The position numbers and the translations under genes were made by a program. Below are positions 1 through 10,192 of a stretch of 64,000 nt of DNA, one piece after another; position 1 is the stretch's first letter, and the number at the start of each line of letters is the position of its first letter. The notes beneath the pieces are model-generated. The model had not been told where the DNA came from and did no database searches. It saw nothing but the letters and a program-made list of their open reading frames with translations. Source of the stretch: Heterobilharzia americana (Eukaryota > Platyhelminthes > Trematoda > Strigeidida > Schistosomatidae); assembly GCA_944470555.2 (NCBI GenBank), contig OX104127.1:92156708-92220707 (forward strand). Reading direction: 5' to 3'.

Positions 1-300
1 CGAAATCAAGTGATTCAGAGAAGAGGACTCTTTACAACAAACCTATTCTCAAGCTATGCATTCATAAATATATAGACCATAAGAAAGTTTAAATAGTAGG
101 TGATAGAAATAGCAACAAAAAGGATTTGCTCAGAATTCCATAAGGAGACCTGAATGATGGACATGGTTATAACAAGCTTGCTAGTCGACAGTGTAGAAGT
201 TCAATAATCACATTGTTCATATGGTGCACAAAGATAACAAAGGAATGAAAATAAGGTACAGCCAATAAACAAATTAAAGATAAATTCAACTAAGAATTTT
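1..300. other. AT-rich non-coding; left end resembles fold-back arm terminus
   Basis: No coding signal is seen. Bases 1-80 weakly but collinearly resemble the outer end of the fold-back arm at 4084-4165: a shared TTCAGAGAAGA block, then a similarly spaced pyrimidine/AT stretch and a TATA run. This suggests that the arm end belongs to a dispersed repeat. Confidence 0.35.
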
Positions 301-317
301 GCGGAGATTTATTGGTT

Positions 318-440
318 TTAAGCTAGTATTCATCATAGACTGACATCAGTTGCAGAACTATCAGAAATCTGAGCACACTCGACGACTGTTTTCTCCCAGT
401 GTGGAACTCTTCAGCAGTGCATACTCATGACCCCACCAGG
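318..440 (-). repeat. Family B hammerhead-type short repeat, degenerate
   Basis: The stretch begins with TATTCATCATAGACTGACA, the shared end of family B (also at 1464, 46501 and 46790). On the minus strand a CTGAAGA block (409-415) and a GAAAAC block are spaced as in a hammerhead core. Stem II pairing is imperfect, so it is probably inactive. It abuts a family C unit. Confidence 0.5.
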
Positions 441-640
441 AGGTAATAGGCAGAAAGATGTGAATGCAGGTTTATGTTCATAGACGTCTGCAACTATCGC
501 ATTAGGTGTTGTGAGTCCAAATCCCATATACGTTGCAGACACACCTTGCTGATGAGAGCCAACAAATACGAAACCTAAATTCATAGCTTCCGGATGGTTT
601 CTTTTAAACCCTTTATCAAACAAATGACTGGATAATATGA
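441..640 (+). repeat. Family C tRNA-headed repeat with hammerhead-like core
   Basis: It contains CTGATGA at 549-555 and GAAAC at 570-574 on the plus strand. The intervening bases match the family C pattern seen at 44296-44321 but pair poorly. The upstream part resembles a decayed tRNA-like head shared with 15060 and 44440. The 70-residue reading frame on the minus strand here is a by-product of the repeat. Confidence 0.45.
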
Positions 641-1079
641 ATGAAGCAATTTAATTGGGATAAAATGGATGCGTTTTTGCTGAAAGCTGAAATTATTCGA
701 AGGATCAAATGAAGCAACACTGGCAACCATTTAATGCATAAAATGACACATAATTATGACACAGGAGTGTAAAGATTAATCTAGAAAACCAGAAAATCAA
801 AAAAAAAAGAAAATGAAGCTAAGCATAACAGGACAAAATTAAGCTAAGGCCAATGTAGAGACAGTGACTTCAAATACTTCTTTTGTACACAAAAGTATTG
901 CTCTAGTACATGAACAGCCAAGGTTTCCTCTGTTTTTAGAAAATGCGGACAAAGAAAAAATCAAATATTTGAGAGAATTTGACAGAGAATCTTAAAATTA
1001 TTTTTTGGATCAGCTGAATCGTTGGAATCAATCAAATCTTCAAGGTTGGAATTCCTAATACACCTTTCATCCTTGTAAT
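641..1079. other. No supported feature
   Basis: AT-rich sequence with short poly-A runs near 795-815. It may contain the eroded 3' part of the adjacent PLE remnant, but no motif is recognisable. Confidence 0.4.
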
Positions 1080-1463
1080 ACCCAAGTGGAATATATTCTC
1101 GTACGCCTGGTGGTTGTGGCCTACTTACCTTCCTTTACAGGAACAGATGAACTGTTAGGTGCATATGGAGGTAGTCTGTCAAAGAAGGTTATCTCTAAAG
1201 CATATAGAGAAGCGTTTAAGGCCAGCAAAACGATTCTGAAGAATTTATAGTGCTGCGTCATTTTTAAATTCCAAAATCATGAACAAAACCTTTTTAGAAA
1301 CCGAGCTAATGACTGATTTCGCATGTCTCTTCTGCATGTTTTTATCAACAAAATGGTTGTGATAGTCATTTTCAGCAAGTGCACTTCTCATGAAATCAGT
1401 TTTCACTTCCACCCAGTCTACGTATCGTATTCTATAGCAGAATGCATGAATAAGTTTCTCAAG
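1080..1463 (-). pseudogene. PLE-D polyprotein remnant, region between RT and endonuclease
   Basis: Minus-strand frame from 1463 down to 1245 reads LEKLIHAFCYRIR, then a region with NDYHNHFVDKNMQKR and SKKVLFMILEFKNDAAL before a stop at 1245-1247. The same frame continues after the stop with NRFAGLKRFSICF. This is the pattern of the PLE segment following the RT: a Tyr/Leu-rich helix, a 'N.Y...F.D..' motif, then 'KK.LF..L.F'. It is collinear with the YMDD part at 1811-2110 once the inserted family B repeat (1464-1745) is removed. A superficially good minus-strand exon at 1129-1235 (GTAAGT donor) overlaps it and is better explained as PLE sequence. Confidence 0.6.
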
Positions 1464-1745
1464 TTGGTATTCATCATAGACTGACATCAGTTAGACGAAC
1501 ATTGGAAGACTAGGTGCACCAGACAACTCATTCTTCCTGGTGTCAAACTCCTTAGCAGTGCGCACCCATGACCCCACCCCCACCTTCAGGTTCAGTGACC
1601 AATGTCCTGCCTTTGACACAATGGGTCGGGGTTCAGTAGTTCTTACTTTACAGCTTCTGTCAGTTCACGACATAGCACGACCACCACCCGGTATCATCAA
1701 TCAGTATTTTTCTTTATGGTCACTAGGTTTCCTTTCCTCTTGACT
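1464..1745 (-). mobile_element. Family B tRNA-headed short repeat inserted in PLE-D
   Basis: It begins at TTGGTATTCATCATAGACTG, the same terminus as 318, 14345 and 46501. It includes GCAGTGCGCACCCATGACCCC, conserved with 46587-46605, followed by a degenerate tRNA-like stretch. The hammerhead core region (about 1500-1555) is eroded. It splits two collinear parts of the same PLE reading frame, so it inserted after the PLE arrived. Confidence 0.55.
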
Positions 1746-2400
1746 GGGATTCAATTACAGAAACCAGTGAACTGTCCATAATAAACAGGTTTTCTTTGTA
1801 TCGGTGTTTTTCATGTTCCATAGATGAATTTCGTAAGAAACGTGTCAAGAGAGGGAATAGTTGATTTATAATCCTTCTGTAGGACGAACCTCAAAGATAA
1901 GTGAAAAGTGTTGAACACGCGTAGCATGCTGTTCAGACTGATACCATCAACGTAAACAACAAATAGATCATCCATATATCCCTTATAGGTGTCAATATGT
2001 TTGTCGGTTTGGCTTGGCTTAGAATTTTCCAGCCCTAACATGAAGCAATCTATTGTCAGTGATCCCAATAGGGATCCCATTGCAATTCTGTTATTTTTTT
2101 AGTGTACAGAATTAATGAAACCAAACTGCACATCAAAAGTACATCTCATCAAGAGCTCCTATACATAGATTGTTGAAATTCCTACTCTTACGTTACTTGA
2201 ATCGATATAGTCGCATAGGTACCAAACATTTTCATTGATTGACACCCTGATAAAAATCTATGCCAGTTTATTTAATATCATCAAGAAACTGAAATGTATG
2301 AGGAGTAGGATATTGGGATGATCACCAAATTTCAGTTAACCACTGGGGAATATAATGCCAAGGAGTACCTCGCATATCTAAAACTGAACAGTGAGGTAAT
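1746..2400 (-). pseudogene. PLE-D reverse transcriptase remnant (YMDD box)
   Basis: The minus-strand frame at 2080-1811 carries MGS.LGSL..DCFMLGLE followed by GYMDDLFVV. These are RT motifs B and C: the AMGSPL-type motif and the YxDD catalytic aspartates. Just upstream, near 2100-2170, the minus strand reads LLMRCTFDVQFGF, matching the conserved PLE 'F.F....Y' approach to motif B, with a stop within it. The order is RT here, then the linker at 1463-1129, which fits a Penelope-like element. The gene is truncated at both ends with internal stops and is non-functional. It is most like the remnant at 22.7-23.7 kb. Confidence 0.7.
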
Positions 2401-4072
2401 CTTGCTTCATGTATTTTCACAAACCATGTAAGCGTGCAATTAACTAATCAACCAGTCGAATGTTTTAACACAAATCAGAAGACATTTATGTGTTATATTC
2501 CCTATCCTTCAAGATATCTGTGAGTTGGATCTTAATATGTCGTGTTTTAATCCCCTCTTCTTCAGGTTTGCCAAACTATCTGATCAGAAAGAGTCAACAT
2601 TGGTTTTTTATTATATTCTTGATTATACATCAAAACGTTATTGTCTCCACACAACTTAAGCTGTTCAATATGATCCTAGTTATATGTGAAATATTTCGTC
2701 ATTGTCCAGTACTTTCTTAACCAAATTCTAGACCGTGAGTCCGGTAAATTAAGGTGCTGGTCAAAAGTGTTGATATGAGTGCGCTTCACTCCAGTCTATT
2801 TCTCAAACTATGAATATAATGCTATCCATCGGCCAAGTAAATCCTTACACTAAGTGTTCCTGTCAAACTCAATGCCAACTTTTATTGAAACAAAGAACTA
2901 ATACCTGAGTAAGAACACTGGATTTTCAATTTGTCTTAATTTTTAAATGGTGAGCTTAAAAAGTTTTCTCCTCTTGGTTTCCTTGAAAGTTTTATTTTAT
3001 TATCGAAGCCTTTTGGCATGTATCAGCAACGAAGGTTTAGAATGAAGTTTCTAGACTTCCCTCGGTATACAATATTCAAAAGGTTGATCAGTTTATAGAA
3101 AGTATTGAACCTTGCCTACAATTTCGCAGTAACTTTCATGCAGAGACGTATACTCAAATGTAAATGTGCTAAGGATATACAGGACAACTTTAAGCATATG
3201 TCTTAAAAAGGTTGATCTAAGTTTGAACGCCAATAAGGCATAGAATTCACTGCAAACATTCCTTCATGATTCATCTTTACGCTTGTTTTCCACTTCAAGT
3301 CATTTTTACCTATGTATAATTGTTGTACTCGATGGTCTAAGGTGTATACGAAGCAAGGCAATATGATTTACACTAATAGTTCATTCATTTCTATGTATAT
3401 ACTACATTTCTGTAGGAAAAACAAACAAACGAACATATGAATCAGTCTTTTAACCCTGAAAAAATACATACTTATCAGTTGGTTACAGTTATTTACTGAA
3501 AAACTTCCATATGTTCAGTTATATATATTATCTGTACAGAATATCATGAAGGCGACAAGAAGGATTAATTATTAGCATTGAGTTATTCGACTCAAAGAGA
3601 CATGTACTCATTTTCTGTTTACTTATTTTCTTACCAACTGAGACAGCATTGTTGTATGATAGTCTTATCTAAGTAAGAATAAGCCAGTTAATTATTGAAG
3701 AGAACCAGCATTTTCATTATTTTAAGTAGTAACTAACCCATATAAGTTAGTTTCGTTTCTAAAAAATTATGAGCAGTTTCTTCATTCAATTTTCTATTCA
3801 ATTATATATATTCTTTAAGTTAGCAAACAAGGTTGAAACTGGCAACTTTCGGAGAATACGACATATATCAACCTGGAGAAAAGATATTTTTCATGAACTT
3901 GTAACCTGAATTTCATGATGAATGACCTGATATTTATAACAGGGATTATATAATCTAAAAAATCATTGGTAAATCTTTTCAATACAAGTGAATATAAGTA
4001 AAAATGAATAGGGGGAAATTCATTGTAAAATAATTCTCTTAACTCTAATCGAAATAGTCTGGTAAAACATCG
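2401..4072. other. Long stretch with no supported feature
   Basis: AT-rich with scattered stops in all frames. Frames of 76 residues (2490-2720, plus) and 86 residues (3815-4075, minus) have no recognisable motif, and the second ends at the fold-back boundary. I treat both as chance. Confidence 0.45.
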
Positions 4073-4435
4073 CATAGAGAAGAGATAATTCAGAGAAGAA
4101 AATTTTCTTTTTCGACGATTTCATTTTCTAAAACTATACAATCGTATTTATATATATATATATCGTAAACATATTACAGTCTATTGTAAAACAATAAGGT
4201 ATAATTACATCACCAAACTAGTGCTAAAAAACCGGAATCAAGAATGCAAAGTAGTTGTGTAATAAACTAAGGCAGTAAAAATATCGAGGAAGGCAAGGAG
4301 TTTGACAAGGTGACAACTGTTGGTAGATAAGAAATGCAAATATTGAGTGTCCACTTGATAGGTAGATGTAAAGAAGGTGAAGAATGAGACAAGGGTCGTA
4401 ATGAAGGTGATAATGATAAACTAATTAATCATCAT

Positions 4436-5173
4436 AACCTCTCCTGTTTAACTAGTTCACTAGTTACTAGCAGGTCCTAAGCCCAGGTAAAGAGGGAAGG
4501 TTGGGCATAGGGCTAGCAACCCTACCCCACAAAACCAATCTAACCGCTAAAGAAACTCCAAAGCACAAACAAAATATAAAACATAAAAACAAAATTATTC
4601 TTCACTGGAATCGGAGAGGCGAAATGACGCCGATTGGTGAAAGCCTTCGGGAGACCAATTGGCCGATGTATCTTCTCTCCCTCGGTGAAAGCGAAAGTAA
4701 ACGTGGGGACATGGAATATCCGCACTATGTTTGAACCCAGCAAAGCAGTCCAGATTGCGAACGAGATGAGAAGGTATCACACTGAAGTGCTTGGAATTTG
4801 CGAAAGCAGCTGAAATAGGAGTGGACTCTCCAAACTGTCAACTGAAGAATCAATAATCTACTCCAACATTGTCACCCAGATGACAACCACGAGCACACTG
4901 AGTTTTCGAGTGGCTATCATGATGTCCCCAACAGCATCGAAGGCTCTCTCTCATGCAGTGGGAACCAATCTCCTCCAGGATCATGACAGCAAGCTTCAAC
5001 TCAAAAGGAAGGAAGGACAGTCACAATCATAAAATGCTACGCTATGCACCTACAAATAATGCAGAGCAAGAGAAGAAGGAGGAATTCTACAGACAACTGC
5101 AATCAACACTGGACAAGACACCACTGCAGTTGGTGGTATCAAAATTCTAATGGGAGGAGTGACATGAATGCCA
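4436..5173 (+). pseudogene. SR2-like RTE 5' end and endonuclease part, left arm
   Basis: It starts at the element's 5' terminus (AACCTC then a CTAGTTCACTAG-type block), which matches the 5' ends at 22610 and 29160 read on the minus strand. It then follows the endonuclease region. The frame encodes KVNVGTWNIRTMF, RIMTASFNS, YAPTNNAEQEKKEEFYRQL and KILMGG. The catalytic endonuclease blocks are recognisable, but frames shift repeatedly near 4690, 4820 and 5030, with stops. It ends abruptly after the MNA codons at about 5173. Confidence 0.8.
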
Positions 5174-5789
5174 TTTCCCATTTCGTCTTGGTGGCTGATG
5201 TGAAGATGACCTTCGTAGTTTTTTCCTTTATTTCCATTCTAAATGTTGTACTTGAACTGTGGTGAAATCCATGTCGCTGACTTATGGATATCCTTGTGTT
5301 TGAACACACTACCTGACTCTAATCACCAAATCGTTGAATGCACAGAATTCTGCAAACAATTCTCCATTCTCATTCATCATTTCACCGAGTGCTTCTCGAC
5401 CCATGGTTAGTTCTCTTCGTGTGTTGGTCGCTCCCACTTCGGCATTATTGATTCTCCAGTTGACAGTTTGGAGAGTCCACTCCTATTTCAGCTGCTTTCG
5501 CAAATCCCAAGCACTTCAGTGTGATACCTTCTCATCTCGTTCGCAATCTGGACTGCTTTGCTGGGTTCAAACATAGTGCGGATATTCCATGTCCCCACGT
5601 TTACTTTCGCTTTCACCGAGGGAGAGAAGATACATCGGCCAATTGGTCTCCCGAAGGCTTTCACCAATCGGCGTCATTTCGCCTCTCCGATTCCAGTGAA
5701 GAATAATTTTGTTTTTATGTTTTATATTTTGTTTGTGCTTTGAAGTTTCTTTAGCGGTTAGATTAGTTTTGCGGGGTAGGGTTGCTAGC
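5174..5789 (-). pseudogene. SR2-like RTE 5' part, right arm, with internal deletion
   Basis: Read on minus from 5789, it repeats the SR2-like 5' region (leader, then VNVGTWNIRTMFEPSKAVQ). It then jumps at about 5451 from the ESII codons to the LTMGREA region, so the endonuclease segment between is missing. It continues to the KTKW codons at about 5174. The missing block is almost exactly the block with which the left arm ends. The 93-residue frame at 5567-5848 spans the leader and early endonuclease. Confidence 0.8.
5779..5789 (+). repeat. Target-site duplication, left copy (11 bp)
   Basis: GGGTTGCTAGC, identical to 9723-9733. Uninterrupted SR2-like copies (22530, 29070) carry this sequence once, so it is the duplicated target of the nested RTE. 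Confidence 0.85.
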
Positions 5790-6219
5790 CCCGACCGATA
5801 GCTGCTACCTTGACGTGGTGGTCGGGCTTGCATATCACAATGACCCAACGAGCTATGCTGGTGGAACGCTTGTTCCCTCGAGGTCCTACCATACCAGAAA
5901 GGTCTGTTGGGTAGTGGTTAGACGAAAAGCAGTTACCGTACCGTATAGTGTAAATTGCTACACTATGATGGGGGTCTGAGGGCGAAGTCGTACTGCTGCT
6001 AGCTGGATGGGGTGTGACAGCAGTAAGGTGTTTCCCTTGGATGACCAGCAGTGCCAAGCTGATGCTGCCTTCTCAGTGGAAGGGGGGGTTAGAAAAGGTC
6101 GGCCCCAAAAATAACACACTCCACCACGCCCCACGGTCTGCCGGGCCGGCGGTGTTGGTTCACTTGTCGTTTCCTTTCGACCATCCGGCCCCAAAAATAC
6201 AAAAATTCAAAATAATCAT

Positions 6220-7295
6220 ACTCAAAAGGCTGGGTGTGACAGGCCTCAAGCAGATGTCCGATGGGCTCTGCGGTCACACAAATCTCTTTCAGGTACCTTA
6301 AGAAGAAATAGCCTTCCACGGTGTGGGCAGCCGGGAAGTGTCAACCGCCCTCACAACTCTGTCAGCACCCAAGTTTCTTCTGACTGCTATCCTCCTCCTC
6401 CATCATTACCTTCTAATCTTCCTTCACGTCTCTTAATTAATGATGCTGCATCATCTTCAATTTCTCCTACCTCTGCAGCCTTCGACAACGATCTGAGTCC
6501 ACAGAACAGCATCCCTGGTCTCCTTAAACCACGCTCCAAATTACATATTGGAGCCTTCAATGTCCGCACCCTCCGTCAAATTGGCCAACAGGCTTCGTTG
6601 GCAAAGACTCTAGCAACTCGAGGCATGGATGTGTGCTGTGTTTGTGAGACACGCATACAGGACCCAAGTGTGGTTATTCACCTGACCTCTCCTGACCAAT
6701 CTGGTGAATCTGCAAAATTCACCCTTCGAGTTTCTGGAGATTCGATAGCTAGCTCTCGTGGTCTTGCAGGTGTAGGTATAGCATTAAGCACCAGGGCAGA
6801 AAACTCACTACTAGACTGGATCCCAGTTGATAGTCGCCTCTGCGCTATGAGGCTGAACGGCACAGTGAGAACTAAAAGGAATAGTGAGACTCGCCGTTGT
6901 CTCTTTGTAATCTCTGCTTACGCACCCACTGACTGTAGTTCGGATGAAGTGAAGGACGAGTTCTACCATAAACTGTCTAACCTCCTCTCGAAAGCCAAAC
7001 GTTCGGACGTAGTGGTTGTTGCAGGTGACCTCAACGCACAGGTGGGTAGACTGAGTGAGGCAGAAAGGCACTTAGGTGGCACTTTCGGAATCCCAGCTGA
7101 ACGTACAGATAACGGTGATCGCCTATTACAACTATGCTCAGATAACCGCCTATTTTTAGCCAGCACAAATTTCAGACATAAAGAAAGGCACTGTCTGACC
7201 TGGCGTCCACCGAGCTCGACTCAGCGATGGACACAGATAGACCACATTGCTATTAGTCATCGCTGGAAGACTGCCGCTCCTTCTGGAGTACGTGT
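6220..7295 (+). pseudogene. RTE endonuclease domain
   Basis: The frame containing 6598-7290 is open well upstream. A proline/serine-rich leader starts near 6220 with QKAGCDRPQADVRWALRSHK, so a start at 6598 would be an artefact. The endonuclease follows: IGAFNVRTLR (N-terminal Asn), CVCETRI (metal-binding Glu in CETR), SAYAPTD, VVAGDLNAQVG (catalytic D.N) and TWRPPSS...IDHIAIS (Thr/Trp and Asp-His region). These match the exonuclease/endonuclease/phosphatase fold of RTE elements, which nicks the target DNA. The frame shifts at about 7290. The final 70 residues of the open frame to 7503 are out-of-frame reading. Confidence 0.85.
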
Positions 7296-7660
7296 TTGGA
7301 CAGCGATCATGCGTTGGTCCGAGCACGTATATGCCTGCGTCTCAATGGACGTAGAAAAAATTTGGCAACAAAACCACTACGAGTTCTGCTGGACAACGAA
7401 AACACCAAAGCCGTGTTCAGTGAGAAGTTGGCTAGGCAGTTATCGGAACAAAAGACTGTCACTCATCCAGAAGAAGCTTGGTGCCATCTTCAGTCTACTG
7501 TAAAAGCAGCACTGGAGACTGTAGCCGACTCCAAGATAATGGCTAAAAAGAGCCAGTGGATATCAGCAGCTTCTTCCAAACTAATGGATGCACGTGAATG
7601 CATCCCTGCAGGCTCTGAGTACAATGAAGAGCGAGCGCAACTTAAAAAAAACTGACGAAA
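7296..7660 (+). pseudogene. RTE endonuclease C-terminus and linker, shifted frame
   Basis: Starts with LDSDHALVRARI, the SDH motif that ends the endonuclease and carries the catalytic histidine, then a charged linker (KLARQLSEQK and similar). It ends with a stop just after an eight-A run at 7645-7652. That run is the likely site of the next frameshift into the RT frame. Confidence 0.8.
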
Positions 7661-8683
7661 AGTCTGCGCAACGATCGTGAACAGTGGTGGGCAGCAAAGG
7701 CTAAAGAGATGGAAAAGGCAGCGGCGATCGGTAACAGTAGACAGTTATTTAGACTTATTAAGGAGACTGGGGGGAAATGGTCAACAACAGTTAGTGAGGT
7801 TATAGCGGAGAAGGACGGATCGGCGATTCACTCGCAGGGAAGGCGACTGGGACGATGGGCAGAACACTTTGAGGAACAGTTTAACTGGCCTCCAGCCACC
7901 ATTGCGCTGCCCGCTATCCAGTCGGACCCTGAATGGGACATAGAGACAGGTCCCCCAACACTAGAAGAAGTTGAGAAAGCGGTAGGTAGCCTGAAACGGG
8001 GAAGGGCAGCAGGACCAGACGGACTACCTGCTGAGGTATACAAGAATGGTGGTAGAGTTCTCTTAGTCAGGCTAACGGAAGTGTTAGCCAGTATATGGGA
8101 ATCAAATACGATCCCCTCCGACTGGTCTAAGTCACTGATCATCCCAGTCTTCAAGAAAGGCGAGAAGTCCTCTTGTGATAACCACAGAGGAATCAGCCTG
8201 ACAAACATAGTGTCTAAGATCCTAAGTTCTATAATTCTCCGACGCCTGAGTGGAGCTCGGGAACAGCAAGCCCGAGAAAACCAGGCAGGCTTTAGACCTG
8301 GCCGTGGATGTATCGACCAAATATTCACACTGCGCCAGGTCCTGGAACATAGGCATGCTTACAGACGCCCGACAATAGCTGTATTTCTCGACCTGAAGGC
8401 GGCATTTGACTCCGTTGATCGAGAAGTCTTATGGCAGTGTCTGTCACTGAAAGGCGTGCCTAGTAAGTACATCACCTTATTGAAAGCTCTCTACTCGAAC
8501 ACTTGTGGGCATGTTAGAGCCTATGGTGAGTTGTCCAGGGAGCTATACTCATCAAGTGGTGTCCGTCAAGGATGCCCACTATCCCCATTCTTATTTAATT
8601 TTATCATAGATATTCTTATGGAGGTTTCCCTCTCGTCACCTAATTACAAAGACGTTGACCGATCACAGGTGAATTTTCCTTAG
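7661..8683 (+). pseudogene. RTE reverse transcriptase, palm and fingers
   Basis: The frame continues from the A run through NDREQWWAAK. RT motifs in order: GRAAGPDGLPAEVYK (motif 0/1), WSKSLIIPVFKKG, NHRGISLTN, NQAGFRPGRGC, AVFLDLKAAFDSVDRE (motif A, catalytic Asp) and SSGVRQGCPLSPFLFNFIID (motif B). The frame is lost near 8650, just before the YADD box, and ends VNFP at 8683. It would reverse transcribe element RNA at the nicked target (family knowledge). Within this segment the domain is uninterrupted for more than 320 codons. Confidence 0.9.
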
Positions 8684-9525
8684 ATCTAGAATATGCAGAT
8701 GACATAGTCCTGTTAGGTGAAGACGCTGACAAGATGCAGAGTCTTCTGAACACTTTGAGTGGGAATTTGAGAATGTTTGGGATGCGATTTTCACCACCCA
8801 AATGCAAATTTTTGCTCCAGGACTGGTCTTCAGCGGTACCGCGGTTAACAATAGAGAGTGAAGTGGTTGAGTGTGTTGACCACTTCACTTACCTGGGAAG
8901 TAGGATCAACCCGGTGGGTTAGTTGCCGATGAGATTTCTGCACGGATACAAAAGGCTCGATTGGCTTTTGCCAATTTGCGCCACCTATGGCGCCGCCGTG
9001 ATATTCGTTTGTCTATTAAGGGTCGCGTGTACTGCACAGCAGTCCGCTCTGTTCTACTGTATGGCTGTGAAACATGGCCATTGAAAGTGGAAGACAAAAA
9101 GGTTTCAGGTGTTTGACCACCGTTGCCTTCGTAGTATAGGACGTATTCCGTGGTGTCACCATGTGAGTAATGCAGAAGTTAGGTGTAGAGTTTTAGGGAG
9201 AAGAGGTAAGTCAGTCGACGAGGTTGTGAACCTTCATCGACTGAGATGGTTGGGACACGTACTACGTATGCCTAGTCACCGATTGCCTCGTCACACAATG
9301 TTGGCTGAGGTGGGTTCAGGCTGGAAAAAGGCCCGAGGTGGCCAGACTAAAACATGGCACCAATGTATGAAGTCTCTGACTGTTGGTTTAAGCCATGTAG
9401 GACGATGCAGACTAGGTGGTTGGGGTCCACGGGACAAGAGGAACCAGTGGTTGGAGACCCTAGGTGATATGGCTCAGAACCGAAGTCAGTGGCGCAGATG
9501 TATACACACATTATCCTCATCTTAA
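8684..9525 (+). pseudogene. RTE reverse transcriptase YADD box and C-terminal region
   Basis: In a new frame, LDLEYADDIVLLGE (motif C, both catalytic Asp) is followed by MRFSPPKCKFLL and FTYLGSRI, the thumb region conserved in RTE. After a stop at about 8920, the frame resumes with ARLAFANLRHLWRRR and VRSVLLYGCETWPL. It resumes again from 9109 with FDHRCLRSIGRIPWC and LRWLGHVLRM, the conserved C-terminus. The final 138-residue frame ends at 9525. Frameshifts at about 8920 and 9100 break the product. Confidence 0.85.
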
Positions 9526-9722
9526 CAACGCTATACCGAATCTCACTATTTTGTCACTCCTCTTTCCTTTCTTCTCGTACTTTATATTTCTTTTGACTGC
9601 ATTCACTTATCTTCATCCTTCACCTCACTACCTTTTTACTTGATGTGCTGATATGAGGTGTGGCAACTCGGACCGTTACGCAGTAATGCCTGGTCCTATG
9701 TTGATAATGATGATGATGATGA
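9526..9722 (+). other. RTE 3' UTR and GAT-repeat tail
   Basis: Non-coding pyrimidine-rich 3' UTR, then ATGATGATGATGATGA directly against the target duplication. Simple trinucleotide tails instead of poly-A are typical of RTE elements. Confidence 0.8.
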
Positions 9723-9815
9723 GGGTTGCTAGCTTTATGCTCAACCTTCCCTCTTTACCTGGGCTTAGGATCGGCTAGTAACTAGTGAACTAGTTAAACA
9801 GGAGAGGTTATGATG
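9723..9815 (-). mobile_element. Displaced 5' end of right-arm SR2-like copy
   Basis: Starts with the right target duplication (9723-9733). Read on minus, it completes the SR2-like leader that breaks off at 5789, ending at the element 5' terminus near 9815. Beyond it (to 10192) is the non-SR2 flank shared with 4073-4435. Confidence 0.85.
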
Positions 9816-10080
9816 ATTAATTAGTTTATCATTATCACCTTCATTACCACCCTTGTCTCATTCTTCACCTTCTTTACATCTACCTATCAAGTGGACACTC
9901 AATATCTGCGTTTCTTATCTACCAACAATTGTCACCTTGTCAAACTCCTTGCCTTCCTCGATATTTTTACTGCCTTAGTTTATTACGCAACTACTTTGCA
10001 TTCTTGATTCCGGTTTTTTAGCACTAGTTTGGTGATGTAATTATACCTTATTGTTTTACAATAGACTGTAATATGTTTAT

Positions 10081-10082
<2 letters not shown>

Positions 10083-10120
<38 letters not shown>
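10083..10120. repeat. (TA)n microsatellite
   Basis: About 19 uninterrupted TA units. The matching position in the left arm has about 8 units, so it expanded or contracted after the inverted duplication. Confidence 0.95.
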
Positions 10121-10121
<1 letters not shown>

Positions 10122-10192
10122 GATTGTATAGTTTTAGAAAATGAAATCGTCGAAAAAGAAAATTTTCTTCTCTGAATTATCTCTTCTCTATG

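Larger units (their letters stand above)
5790..9722 (+). mobile_element. RTE-clade non-LTR retrotransposon, nearly full length, nested in fold-back
   Basis: A single plus-strand element of about 3.9 kb. It comprises a GC-richer 5' leader, an apurinic-type endonuclease, a reverse transcriptase, a short 3' UTR and a GAT-repeat tail (9706-9720). It is flanked by 11-bp target duplications and sits in the 5' leader of an SR2-like copy. Its composition and its protein (YADD box) differ from the SR2-like family (FADD box), so it is a separate lineage. The reading frame has at least four frameshifts, so this copy is probably not autonomous. Confidence 0.88.
4073..10192. repeat. Large inverted duplication (fold-back), about 1.1-kb arms plus nested RTE
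   Basis: Sequence 4073-4540 is the near-perfect reverse complement of 9723-10192. By eye there are only a few mismatches per 300 bases. The arms then continue inward as SR2-like sequence: 4436-5173 on plus, and 5174-5789 on minus. The right arm is interrupted by an inserted RTE at 5790-9722. The centre of symmetry lies near 5173/5174. No target duplication is visible just outside 4073 or 10192, so this looks like an inverted duplication of a locus rather than a DNA transposon. The TA run is short in the left arm (about 4148-4164) and long in the right (10083-10120). Confidence 0.85.

Noticed and set aside
1129..1235. Host exon on the minus strand with a GTAAGT donor
   Set aside because: The neighbouring frame reads through as a PLE linker collinear with the RT part at 1.8-2.1 kb.
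5334..6301. Several 61-95 residue frames in the fold-back centre and RTE leader
   Set aside because: They are antisense or out-of-frame shadows of SR2-like and RTE leader sequence.
7828..8328. 166-residue minus-strand frame
   Set aside because: Antisense of the RTE reverse transcriptase; GC-richer sequence leaves few stops.
4073..10192. DNA transposon with long terminal inverted repeats
   Set aside because: No target duplication outside the ends, no transposase, and the arms contain retrotransposon sequence in opposite orientations.
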